DNA from: JAGORM01 sp964406795
Lineage (GTDB): Bacteria; Patescibacteriota; Microgenomatia; Levybacterales; GWA1-39-11
Reading direction: 5' to 3'
DNA length: 64,000 bases
Assembly (NCBI GenBank): GCA_964406795.1
Contig: CAYOTA010000001.1
Span: 62,001-126,000 of the forward strand
This document shows positions 44,780-53,154 of the stretch, one piece after another. A model generated the notes under the pieces. That model worked only from the letters and a program-made list of their open reading frames with translations. It was not told the DNA's origin and did not search any database. A program made the translations under genes and the position numbers. The number at the start of each line of letters is the position of its first letter. The first letter of the stretch is position 1.

Positions 44780-46367
44780 CTTGTACCTCCTTAGATTCTT
44801 CCGCCTCATTCCTAGTCGCTTTGATGATATTCAAATCGTAATTATCTTTACCAAATTCGCACTTCCCAAGAATCATCTGAGGAATTTTCTTAATAGTTAT
44901 ATTTGAAAAATAATTTTCGCTCTCTGGAGCAAACGATTTGGCGCAGATTAATAAACTTTCATTTTCGGTCATTTGTGCATGAATAGCATCGAGCTGTTCT
45001 ACTGTCACGAAGCCAGTTGTAACAAAAATATAGTCCGTTTCGGTAGATTTACCCTGCTTCCAATATGCTGCCTCGTCAGGAGAATATTTAAAACCTTCAT
45101 GTTTACACATAGCTGCGGACAACATATTTGCATTATATTTCTCATCAATCACAAAGTTTCCAAAACTGTCCTTGCGCAAGAGGGAAGGAGCTAAATTATA
45201 AAACTTAAATCCACCTCCACCTTTCCAACCAAGAGCTTCTGATAATGGTAACCCATCCTTACCGTCAACCACCTTCTTCAGCCTAGGTAAGCAGTGTGTT
45301 GTCGCGTGTTCGCCCAGTTCGACCCCAATCCATTTACGACCCATTTTGTGAGCGACTGACGCGGTAGTACCTGATCCTAGGAAACTGTCGAGTACCCAGT
45401 CTCCAGGCTTTGAAGCTATATCAAATATTCTCTTTATGAGTCTTTCAGGTTTAGGTGTTGAAAAAGGATCATCAGCAAATAACTTTTTAATCTCTTGTTT
45501 AGCCTCCTGATTGTCACCAACTTCAGTTCGAAACCAAATTGTAATAGGGACAAGACCATCCTGCACCTCCGTAAGAAAACGCTTATAGCGAGGAACATTG
45601 TTACCATTACTGCCGAAGTATATTCGATTATCGTTAATCAACTCTTCAAATCTGATTTTAGAAAATCTCCAGCTTGTACCTGCTGGAGGCATTAAGACTC
45701 TGCCTGATGGTGTGGTCAAAGGGTAAATATCCTTAGGATTTGGTGTTTTGGCATGACAAGGCCCTGATGCCCAGACTCCTCTTGGGTCGTTATCAATATT
45801 TGTATATCCTTTAGAATCATCACCATTGCGAGGCAACAAATTTCTTTGCCAAAGTAATTTATTCTTTGCGTAACAGAGTATAAAATCGTGATTGTCAGAT
45901 AGCCATCTTGCATCATTACTTCTCGTGTGTTTCTTTTCCCAAATAATTGTAGCTACAAAATTATTTCTACCAAAAACTTCGTCGCATAATACTTTTAAAT
46001 AATGAGACTCTGTATCATCTACAGAAATCCATAAACTGCCCTGATCTTTATCTAAAAGATTTTTTAATATTTCTAATCTTGGGCGTACTAAATTTAACCA
46101 AATCGAATGTTCAAGGTTGTCGTCATAGTGCGTAAATGCACTTCCAGTATTATAAGGAGGGTCAATATAAATACATTTTATTTTGCCTGTAAAATCTTGT
46201 TCTAAAGCCTTTAACGCAAGAAGGTTGTCACCGTAAATAAGCATATTTTCGGAGTTGTGGTCGCCATAAGACTTTTCAGAATCTTCAATCAAGATTCTCG
46301 GCTCAAGCTTGAGTTCTTCATCTTTGCCGATCCATGTTAATTCCAGTTTTTGTTTTTTATTTGTCAT
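44769..46367 (-). CDS. Type III Mod-like adenine methyltransferase
   Basis: The 532-residue protein has motif IV YIDPPYNTGSAF (about 68-79) before the SAM-binding VLDSFLGSGTTASVAHKMGR and IGVELGEH (about 310-345), the beta-class order of type III Mod subunits. The region from 85 to 300 includes an insertion with LPRNGDDSKGYTNI, the likely target recognition part. Together with the overlapping Res-like gene it gives a complete type III-like pair. Here it lies between SNF2 and Res genes, 4 bp after the SNF2 stop codon. Confidence 0.88.
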   Translation of the reverse strand: MTNKKQKLELTWIGKDEELKLEPRILIEDSEKSYGDHNSENMLIYGDNLLALKALEQDFTGKIKCIYIDPPYNTGSAFTHYDDNLEHSIWLNLVRPRLEILKNLLDKDQGSLWISVDDTESHYLKVLCDEVFGRNNFVATIIWEKKHTRSNDARWLSDNHDFILCYAKNKLLWQRNLLPRNGDDSKGYTNIDNDPRGVWASGPCHAKTPNPKDIYPLTTPSGRVLMPPAGTSWRFSKIRFEELINDNRIYFGSNGNNVPRYKRFLTEVQDGLVPITIWFRTEVGDNQEAKQEIKKLFADDPFSTPKPERLIKRIFDIASKPGDWVLDSFLGSGTTASVAHKMGRKWIGVELGEHATTHCLPRLKKVVDGKDGLPLSEALGWKGGGGFKFYNLAPSLLRKDSFGNFVIDEKYNANMLSAAMCKHEGFKYSPDEAAYWKQGKSTETDYIFVTTGFVTVEQLDAIHAQMTENESLLICAKSFAPESENYFSNITIKKIPQMILGKCEFGKDNYDLNIIKATRNEAEESKEVQDEQ

Positions 46368-46371
46368 AGTT

Positions 46372-49300
46372 TTAGATTATCTTCCATCGAATGGTAAATA
46401 ATGGCTCAAGTTTTGAGTGCTGAGCCAATCGGGCTTCAACTGATTCAAGCAACTTTTCCTTCTTTAATTCTACCTCGTCTTGGGTCTCAAACAAACGCCT
46501 TCTCATCTCATTTCGTTTCTTCTCCCAATCTTTAATTTCTCTTTGGGCTTTCAATTTTTCATCTAAATTAATGATCTTTTTAGCATTTGTTTTTGCCGTT
46601 TTAATGTCAATATCAAACTTCCTTAAATCTAGCTCTATCGCTTTCTTTACATCTTCTGCCCAATTATCTAGTTTATCTACCTCGTGATCAAAGAAACTCC
46701 CGTTACGCTCGGCGATAACGGTGGAAACAGTCTTAACATACGTATTTTCAAGTTCATCAAGTTTGGTTTTTTTATCACTTGGAACATTCAATGGAGTAGT
46801 GGACTCTGCTGATAACTGAAATATTTTCTTGATAATTTCAGGTTCTATTACATCACCAGAGTCGGTAATTGCAGAGAGAATAATATTATCTTCTGCTTCA
46901 AATGATTCCACGGTAAAGTTTGAGATCTTCAATACTCCACTTTTTCCTACAAACCGTTTTAGTACAGATATTATGGTTTGATTGTCGGAATAATTAAAGA
47001 CAATTTCTGTTTCTTCAGCCTGTTTTGATTTAATGTCAGACAAAATACGCTGGGCAAGGGAATGTCCTGGGCGGTAAATGTGAGCATCTTCAATATTCTT
47101 ACCTATTTTATAAGGGCCAGAATCAATTTCTTCGTTTGGAAATGGGTTCTTTTTTAACATGAATGAATATTCTTGTTCAGAAAATTCAGCATTATCGCCA
47201 AGATAAAATCTTGTGGTATCCCAAAGCCAACGGTTATACATGTCAAGATACATCGTAGTTTCTTTAAGATTTAATTTAAGTTTTTCGTGTACCTCAGCGT
47301 CAAAGTTCTCCAAAAGTGTTTGTCTAGTCTCGGAAAGATTATTTTTGATACTCACATCCATTTCCTCCTGAAGTTTATCGAACGCAGTATTAATCTCGTC
47401 TGTGGTACGACAATCTTGATAGATTGCTGCAATACGCTTTTCAAAGTCCACTCCAGACTCGATATTACCCAAAACTTCGTCACTAGCTCCGAAAACACCT
47501 TTAAACAATTTGAACTTTTGATCTAAAAGGTCATATACGCGACTATCAGCTGCGTTTTTTCGATTCACAAAATTAATTACAACCACATCATGCTTCTGTC
47601 CGTATCGATGACATCTGCCAATGCGCTGTTCGATACGCTGTGGATTCCACGGCAAATCGTAGTTAATAACTAAGGAACAAAACTGTAAGTTAACACCCTC
47701 CGCTGCTGCCTCGGTGGCGATCATAATATCTGCTTCATCATGGAAGTAGTCGATAAGGGCAGAACGCATGTCCGCAGTTTTTGACCCAGTAAGTTTATCG
47801 GAGTCTTTATTTTTTTCAACCCAATTTTTATAAATTTCTTTTGATTTAGGATCGTTGTTCGAACCGTTAAAGAGGACGATTTTATCCTGATAGCCATTAT
47901 CCGGCAAAAGAGTCTCTGATAAATATTTTTGTGTAATCGTGGATTCAGTAAAAATAATCGCTTTTTGTTTTGCGCCAAGCTCTTTCGTCATCTCAAAACC
48001 TTTTTTAAGTGCTATCAGAAGCGCGTCCCCTTTAGAGTTAGTGAAAATAGCTTTTGCGAGATCTCTAAATCTTTCCAAATCGATCTTTTCCTGTTCCATT
48101 AGTGGAATATCGTCCTGGGTGTATACCTTAGGTTTTTTACCTTTTTCTGTATCACCATCGTCACCTTCTTCATCATCAATCCATTCATCAGATATTTCAT
48201 CCAATCCCTCAAAATTTTGGGCAATCTCGGTTGTATCAAACTCAACAGGTACAGTTGCCAATGTCTTCTTCGTTTCATCAATCAGTAATCCTAGTTTTGC
48301 TACGAGATTATTAAGGGTACTTGCTATGGCAAAGGAAGACGAAGCAAGTAACTTTCTTAAAATAAGTGTCATGAGCTGTCGCTGGCTCGAAGGAAGGGCA
48401 AACAATGTCGGCCGTTGTAAATATTCAGACATACTGTCATACAGCTCAATCTCTTGTTTCGTAGGGATGTAGTCCTGAGTAATTGGTTTACGTTCAGTGT
48501 ATTTAATATATTCCAATACCTGACGTCTTAATGTCCGAATACAGACCGACTTTAGACGACTTCGTAAATCAGTAAAAAGAAGTTGTTTTGGATCGACCAT
48601 TTGCTCATCTTCTGCCAGTCCATTTTCTCTTATAACAATACCTTTACCCGTGTCACCCTCTTTTGCCCACTGGATACCACTTATATGTGTAGGAATTTCC
48701 TGCTCTCTAGGTGCATGCGAGTAATTTGCTTTGAAACTTTTTAAATCACCAAATACGTGATCATCGATAATGCTTACGAGACCATATAGTTCAAGTAATG
48801 AATTTTGTAACGGTGTTGCTGTGAGCAGAATCTTGGGCACATCAGACAAAGAGCTTTTTATTTCTCGAGCTATCTTGTTACTTGTCTTGTAAACATTACG
48901 TAGTCGATGCGCTTCATCGATTACTGCTAAATCCCATTTAGTTTGTTTTACGTATGGAGCTTTTCCTCTAGCAAAATGATATGAGCAAATAATTATCTTA
49001 TCTTCCTGATCAAAAGGGTTGAGATTTCCGTCTTTAATAGATTGATTAAATGATTTGGCTTCCAATATCACCGAGGGCAAAAAGAACTTTTCTTGTAATT
49101 CCATGTTCCATTGCTTGCGAAGCGCAGCGGGAACAATCAAGAGAATCTTTCTTTTTCGCTCTGCCCATTTTTGAGATAAAACAAGACCAGCCTCGATTGT
49201 CTTTCCTAGTCCAACTTCATCGGCCAAGATTGCACCCATCGATAAAGGGGATTTAAATGCAAATAATGCGGCTTCAATTTGGTGTGGATTAAGGTCAACC

Positions 49301-49407
49301 TGCGCATTAGAAAGAGTGGAAGATAATTTTTCAAGGCTATCTGAAGAACATCGCTTAGTTAACTCGTAAGCAAAGTATTTTGCATGATATGGCGTAATTT
49401 TTAACAT
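46372..49407 (-). CDS. SNF2-family helicase, DrmD-like
   Basis: The 1011-residue ATPase has ILADEVGLGKTIEAG (60-74), VIDEAHRLRN (162-171), LLTATPLQN, and a helicase C-terminal domain with LPWNPQRIEQRIGRCHRYGQ. Between the two halves is an acidic insert (about 385-412) rich in Asp and Glu, and the C-terminal 300 residues are Lys/Glu-rich helices. This resembles SNF2/RapA-type proteins of DISARM (DrmD) and related modification systems. It is the first large gene of the operon, starting one base after the HTH gene stop. No DrmA, DrmB or DrmC partner is present. Confidence 0.88.
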   Translation of the reverse strand: MLKITPYHAKYFAYELTKRCSSDSLEKLSSTLSNAQVDLNPHQIEAALFAFKSPLSMGAILADEVGLGKTIEAGLVLSQKWAERKRKILLIVPAALRKQWNMELQEKFFLPSVILEAKSFNQSIKDGNLNPFDQEDKIIICSYHFARGKAPYVKQTKWDLAVIDEAHRLRNVYKTSNKIAREIKSSLSDVPKILLTATPLQNSLLELYGLVSIIDDHVFGDLKSFKANYSHAPREQEIPTHISGIQWAKEGDTGKGIVIRENGLAEDEQMVDPKQLLFTDLRSRLKSVCIRTLRRQVLEYIKYTERKPITQDYIPTKQEIELYDSMSEYLQRPTLFALPSSQRQLMTLILRKLLASSSFAIASTLNNLVAKLGLLIDETKKTLATVPVEFDTTEIAQNFEGLDEISDEWIDDEEGDDGDTEKGKKPKVYTQDDIPLMEQEKIDLERFRDLAKAIFTNSKGDALLIALKKGFEMTKELGAKQKAIIFTESTITQKYLSETLLPDNGYQDKIVLFNGSNNDPKSKEIYKNWVEKNKDSDKLTGSKTADMRSALIDYFHDEADIMIATEAAAEGVNLQFCSLVINYDLPWNPQRIEQRIGRCHRYGQKHDVVVINFVNRKNAADSRVYDLLDQKFKLFKGVFGASDEVLGNIESGVDFEKRIAAIYQDCRTTDEINTAFDKLQEEMDVSIKNNLSETRQTLLENFDAEVHEKLKLNLKETTMYLDMYNRWLWDTTRFYLGDNAEFSEQEYSFMLKKNPFPNEEIDSGPYKIGKNIEDAHIYRPGHSLAQRILSDIKSKQAEETEIVFNYSDNQTIISVLKRFVGKSGVLKISNFTVESFEAEDNIILSAITDSGDVIEPEIIKKIFQLSAESTTPLNVPSDKKTKLDELENTYVKTVSTVIAERNGSFFDHEVDKLDNWAEDVKKAIELDLRKFDIDIKTAKTNAKKIINLDEKLKAQREIKDWEKKRNEMRRRLFETQDEVELKKEKLLESVEARLAQHSKLEPLFTIRWKII

Positions 49408-49408
49408 A

Positions 49409-49579
49409 TTAATTCTTTTTACTTATGAATTTTTCTAAATCGGCTTTTCTATATCGCCTAGTTCGTTTTTCTCCAATTCGAATAGCTATGAGAATGCCCT
49501 TTTTGTCCCATATACGCAAAGTATTTACATGAACCTTTAAGATTTGTGCCGCTTCTTTGAGAGTTAATAGTTCTTCCAT
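49409..49579 (-). CDS. Small excisionase/MerR-like HTH protein
   Basis: This 56-residue gene is shorter than most gene callers' cut-off. It reads LLTLKEAAQILKVHVNTLRI followed by WDKKGILIAIRIG, a complete MerR/excisionase winged-helix. The paralogue at 54671-54853 has the same WDKKGIL motif and also precedes a large defence gene. It starts 8 bp after a 20-bp operator and ends one base before the SNF2 start codon, so it leads the operon. It is the best candidate for the protein binding the shared operator. Confidence 0.85.
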   Translation of the reverse strand: MEELLTLKEAAQILKVHVNTLRIWDKKGILIAIRIGEKRTRRYRKADLEKFISKKN

Positions 49580-49587
49580 ATTGATTT

Positions 49588-49636
49588 ACCTACCAATTGA
49601 TAACAATATTATATAGAGTTAGCTAGGCTTTTTCAA
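49588..49636 (-). promoter_or_regulatory. Promoter and operator of the SNF2/Mod/Res operon
   Basis: On the minus strand TTGAAA (49631-49636), 17 bp, TATAAT (49608-49613), then at once ATTGTTATCAATTGGTAGGT (49588-49607), then 8 bp to the ATG. It matches the operator at 54642 in 16 of 20 bases, with the same spacing on both sides. Confidence 0.7.
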
Positions 49637-49698
49637 CCATTTTTATACGAAAAAACACCTCAAAAAGGCCGAAGTCTATGTAGTATAGGAGGAATTCC

Positions 49699-49911
49699 TT
49701 AAACGAAGTCACTCATGGAAGATTTGAGGGCTTTTGCTACTTTTTGGAGTACTTCAAGAGAAGGAGCATGTCTACCTTGTTCAATATATCCCATATAGGC
49801 TCGACTGATGCCTGCTCTTTCAGCTGCTTCCTCCTGGGTAATCCCAATTTGTTTCCTTCGCTTCTGGATTTTCTTCCCTATCGCTTTTGGAAGCGTTGCG
49901 TTTTTCCTCAT
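49699..49911 (-). CDS. XRE-family HTH transcriptional regulator
   Basis: The 70-residue protein consists of one Cro/C1 HTH: AIGKKIQKRRKQIGITQEEA, then AERAGISRAYMGYIEQGRHA and LEVLQKVAKALKSSMSDFV. It is like the protein at 291-500 in size and in its SLSDLF/SMSDFV end. It is divergent from the SHOCT-domain gene; the 125 bp between them hold TTTAGCCTTGA and TGCTAAGGTTGACTAAGCA, both repeated at other island promoters. It is probably the island's master repressor. Confidence 0.85.
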   Translation of the reverse strand: MRKNATLPKAIGKKIQKRRKQIGITQEEAAERAGISRAYMGYIEQGRHAPSLEVLQKVAKALKSSMSDFV

Positions 49912-49990
49912 GTATATATTGTCTAAAACACTCGATCATTACTCCACTTAGCTACACTAAGAGTTTAGCCTTGAATACGGGGGTTTTTTA

Positions 49991-50009
49991 TGCTAAGGTT
50001 GACTAAGCA
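49991..50009 (+). promoter_or_regulatory. Operator before the SHOCT-domain gene
   Basis: TGCTAAGGTTGACTAAGCA matches the operator of the DUF4352 gene (37727-37745, inverse strand) in 16 of 19 bases. It lies between the divergent XRE and SHOCT genes. Confidence 0.6.
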
Positions 50010-50036
50010 ACTAACTTATGACAGGAGGTGAACAAA

Positions 50037-50438
50037 ATGGGATTATTTGGAAATAAACAACAAACTGGAGAAAAACCGTTGTATGAAACAAGTTATGCCG
50101 GGTTTTGGATTAAAGTTTTTCCTAATAGGATTGAGTTTAAAGCCGGAGTTGGTTCACAAAGTATTCCAATAAACCAGATAGCGAGTGTTCAACTACCTAT
50201 GATGGGCATATGGAAAATCACTTTAGAAACAACTGGAGGAAAGAAGTACGCCGTACCAACTTCCAAAAAGAAAGAAGTTCAAAAGGCTATTTATGAGGCA
50301 CAATCACAATTTTCTGGGAACGGAAGAGCTACTGAAGATGTGACTGGCGAAATTGTAAAGCTAAACGATTTAAAGGAAAAGGGAATTTTATCTCAAGAAG
50401 AATTTGATAAAAAGAAAAAACAACTTCTTGGAATTTAA
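50037..50438 (+). CDS. Small protein with PH-like fold and C-terminal SHOCT motif
   Basis: The 133-residue protein starts with a beta-rich region (KPLYETSYAGFWIKVFPNRI, then SIPINQIASVQLP) like short bacterial PH or DUF4429-type domains. It ends with a SHOCT motif, KLNDLKEKGILSQEEFDKKK, a short helical module often found at protein ends. It binds unknown partners. The ATG at 50037 is preferred over a GTG at 50028 because AGGAGG lies at 50023-50028. Its stop codon is 1 bp from the convergent TerL stop. Island 1 has no such gene at this place. Confidence 0.75.
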   Translation: MGLFGNKQQTGEKPLYETSYAGFWIKVFPNRIEFKAGVGSQSIPINQIASVQLPMMGIWKITLETTGGKKYAVPTSKKKEVQKAIYEAQSQFSGNGRATEDVTGEIVKLNDLKEKGILSQEEFDKKKKQLLGI

Positions 50439-50439
50439 T

Positions 50440-51987
50440 TTAAAACTTCATATCCAGTGTGATTGGTTCAATATCAAATCCTAAATCATTCATGTGTTGC
50501 AAAGACCAAGTTAATCCAGGGTGAGGATCAGGTTCTGGTGTAGATACTTCGCCCGGTTTACGCCTGCTTGATGGACGATCTGAATCTATGACTTTTGACA
50601 TAAGTAATGTAAAAGCATCAGCCAAATCATCATATTTTTCCACACCAAAATTTACTAATTGACCTATTAATACTTCTGCACCTGTTCTTGGAAAGAATAC
50701 TTTCCCTTGTTGGATAAGGGGAGAAACCAAGGATAGTCTTGACCTTTTATCCATATTTGGAATTCTCACTTCTTCAGCAAGTACGTGTTCTACTGTCAGT
50801 TGTTGCGCTGCGGCACTTTGGTAACCGACACTTTCTATGTAGGCCACAGGATACGGTCTATAACCTACTTTAAGTTGCTCCGTTAAGGTTTTTATTGCCT
50901 GAATTGTTTGTGGAAAATCTAATTTCTTGTTTAAGATATATGGCAAAATGTAGACTTGAAGATTGTCGCCGTAACCCACTACATACGCTGGAACTAAGGC
51001 CGTGAAGTTTGCCCATTCCAAAAGTGAAATAGCTAAGTCAACGCCAATCGCTACAAGCCTGGCTGGATAACGATCAGTACTAGGAAGAATATCGTAATAT
51101 TTTATCCAAGAGCCTTTTACAATTCGGTCTTCGTCAGCAATAATTTTTAACAAGAACTCCCTGTACCAAGCTGATTCATCAGAAATCTCTTTCCTTTTAG
51201 CTTCAATGTGTGCCATCGTTGGAAATTTGCCAGGCCAAGCAATATTTCCGTTATCGTCTAACAATGGAAATTCTTTATAAATACCGCCTGCCCCTCCTGA
51301 TTGGATATTTTGCTTAATTCGCATCATCAGCGAATCCTCATGCAAGAGGTTACCTACTGTAATTATTCTGGTGCCACTATCTCCAATTGGCTTTATCTCA
51401 CCAGAAAACCAGTTCCAGAGATTATCTCTGCTTTCTCTGGTCTTAACTGATTCCAGATCTTCAACATCGTCGATGATAATAAGATCAGGTCGGTATTGTC
51501 GATGTCTGAGTCCTCTGATTCTTTCACTTTGAGATATGGCTGAAATTCTGGCGTCGTGGTGCGGGATTACGAGTGAATTGGATCGCCATTCGTCAGCTAC
51601 TTCTGAAAATGGTCCAAAATCTCGTATCAATAACTCATTTGATGTAAGTTCTTGTTTTATGTTTGTAAGGATTTGTTTTGCCAATCCCTGGGTCAGGCTC
51701 ACGAGCAGGGTATATTTCTTGCTTGGCTTACCAACCATTGCCCAGATAGGTAGTGCAAGAGTTGCTATTGTTGATTTAGCCGAACCACGAAAAGCAGTAA
51801 TGGAAATCTTTTCTAATTCTTCGTTTTGTATGAGATTAAAAATTTCCTTTTGAAAATCAGCAGTCGGACAAGTAATGTAGTGAGGAAAATAAGTGACAAA
51901 AAACCAATAAAAGTTCTCCTGCGTTAATGCTCTTCGAAAATCAGGATTATCCTGAATTTGTTTTATGATTTGTTGTTGATCATTCAT
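50440..51987 (-). CDS. Phage-type terminase large subunit (TerL), second copy
   Basis: Homologous over its whole length to the protein at 512-2035. The P-loop variant FRGSAKST, Walker B LIIIDDVED, the nuclease start AIGVDLAIS, YIESVGYQ and YDDLADAF are kept, and both proteins end in DMKF. It is 515 residues and intact, so selection has preserved the motor even though no portal or capsid genes are near. It overlaps TerS by 8 bp. It could package element DNA into the capsids of a helper phage, as in satellites, or serve another DNA-cutting role. Both are inference. Confidence 0.85.
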   Translation of the reverse strand: MNDQQQIIKQIQDNPDFRRALTQENFYWFFVTYFPHYITCPTADFQKEIFNLIQNEELEKISITAFRGSAKSTIATLALPIWAMVGKPSKKYTLLVSLTQGLAKQILTNIKQELTSNELLIRDFGPFSEVADEWRSNSLVIPHHDARISAISQSERIRGLRHRQYRPDLIIIDDVEDLESVKTRESRDNLWNWFSGEIKPIGDSGTRIITVGNLLHEDSLMMRIKQNIQSGGAGGIYKEFPLLDDNGNIAWPGKFPTMAHIEAKRKEISDESAWYREFLLKIIADEDRIVKGSWIKYYDILPSTDRYPARLVAIGVDLAISLLEWANFTALVPAYVVGYGDNLQVYILPYILNKKLDFPQTIQAIKTLTEQLKVGYRPYPVAYIESVGYQSAAAQQLTVEHVLAEEVRIPNMDKRSRLSLVSPLIQQGKVFFPRTGAEVLIGQLVNFGVEKYDDLADAFTLLMSKVIDSDRPSSRRKPGEVSTPEPDPHPGLTWSLQHMNDLGFDIEPITLDMKF

Positions 51988-52414
51988 GACTATTTTCTTT
52001 GGACGGAATAAGTGCCGCCATTTCTATTGCTTTATTGAGTAATTCTTTCTGTTCATCTGTCAGGTTAATTTCTTTGTTATAGCCAGCGGTAGTCACCTCA
52101 ACTCTGTTGCGATAGGAATCATGATGTGTCTTAAGCCAGAAAATTATCGAGGTCATGTTTTTATCCTTAATGGCACTAATTAGCTGGCTCTCGGCTAGAT
52201 CATTCACAAGCAAGTTGCCTTCTTGCAAGGCTTCATCTGCCTGTTTTGAAAACTCTTTATCTTCAGCTCTCCATCGATAATATGTCGAACGTCCTACATT
52301 GGTTTTCTCACAGGCCACCTGAACTATGGGAGTTTTCTTTAGTTGCTCTACCAGTAGATCTTGTTCAACTTTTATACGATCTCTAACTGTAATTTGATTA
52401 TCTTTGTTGTTCAT
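51980..52414 (-). CDS. Terminase small subunit-like protein (TerS), second copy
   Basis: The 144-residue protein has the HTH IVQVACEKTNVGRSTYYRWR, then LVNDLAESQLISAIKDKNM and FWLKTHHDSYR, the same blocks as at 2028-2459. It differs mainly at both ends. It overlaps the TerL gene by 8 bp and the methyltransferase gene by 4 bp. It probably selects the DNA on which TerL acts. Confidence 0.75.
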   Translation of the reverse strand: MNNKDNQITVRDRIKVEQDLLVEQLKKTPIVQVACEKTNVGRSTYYRWRAEDKEFSKQADEALQEGNLLVNDLAESQLISAIKDKNMTSIIFWLKTHHDSYRNRVEVTTAGYNKEINLTDEQKELLNKAIEMAALIPSKENSHE

Positions 52415-53154
52415 AGTTTTTTAGCATTTTTACCTGTAACTTTTTCAAAACGATCCATGACGACCTGACAGTATTCTGGATCAAGCTCGATTCCCAAACA
52501 TCTACGCCTAGTTTGCTCACAGGCTATTAACGTAGATCCCGAACCTAGAAAAGGGTCATATACCCAGTCGCCGATTTTTGAACTATTTAGAATAAGATTG
52601 CGAAGTAACCCGACTGGCTTCATCGTTGGGTGCAACGGACTCTTATTTGGTTTAGGGTAAAACAAAACGCTTTTATCCTGGGATTTCTGAAACCTATGAG
52701 TGCCGAACCACCCATAGGCTATGAGCTCATGCATGGGGAGATAGTTAAGTCTTCCGAGTACCGCATGGTTTTTGATCCAGATAAGAAGTTGGGCAAACTT
52801 GAATCCCTGTTCAAGCAGTCCTTCTCGCATAGAAAAGAGCATTTTGTCGGAATTAAACAAATAATAGCTATTTTTTTCAGCAAGATGTAGTTTAACTAAT
52901 TTCAACCATCCACTTGTAAATTCTTTATATTCCTCATCAGTTTGCAAATGGTCATTTAGGATAGTTTTCCTTTTCCCAACTTGGTTAAATCCAATTTTGT
53001 TTTCAATAAGCGCCACAGCGTACGGCATATCGGTGAGGATCAAAGAAACCTTCCGATCACTAAGAATCTTTTTAACAATTTCTGGATCCAATGCATCGCC
53101 ACAAGCGAGATAGTGTGAACCTAGTTCAAAGATGTCATTCTTTTGGATTAACAT
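52411..53154 (-). CDS. DNA amino-methyltransferase with DMPY motif
   Basis: The 247-residue protein is a bare methyltransferase domain: LACGDALDPE, motif IV LILTDMPYAV (about residues 38-47) and motif I VYDPFLGSGSTLIACEQT near the C-terminus, then CLGIELDPEYC. In the catalytic motif the first Pro is Met (DMPY instead of DPPY); related variants occur in phage enzymes, so activity is still possible. It overlaps the ParB-methyltransferase by 20 bp. Island 1 has no second enzyme here. Confidence 0.8.
   Translation of the reverse strand: MLIQKNDIFELGSHYLACGDALDPEIVKKILSDRKVSLILTDMPYAVALIENKIGFNQVGKRKTILNDHLQTDEEYKEFTSGWLKLVKLHLAEKNSYYLFNSDKMLFSMREGLLEQGFKFAQLLIWIKNHAVLGRLNYLPMHELIAYGWFGTHRFQKSQDKSVLFYPKPNKSPLHPTMKPVGLLRNLILNSSKIGDWVYDPFLGSGSTLIACEQTRRRCLGIELDPEYCQVVMDRFEKVTGKNAKKL

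Noticed and set aside
44780..44809. Upstream start for the Res-like gene
   Set aside because: The ATG at 44779 has a GGAGGTAC site and the coupled overlap; the extension only adds ten residues from inside the Mod gene.
46372..49407. Complete DISARM system
   Set aside because: Only a DrmD-like SNF2 protein and a methyltransferase fit; DrmA, DrmB and DrmC are missing.
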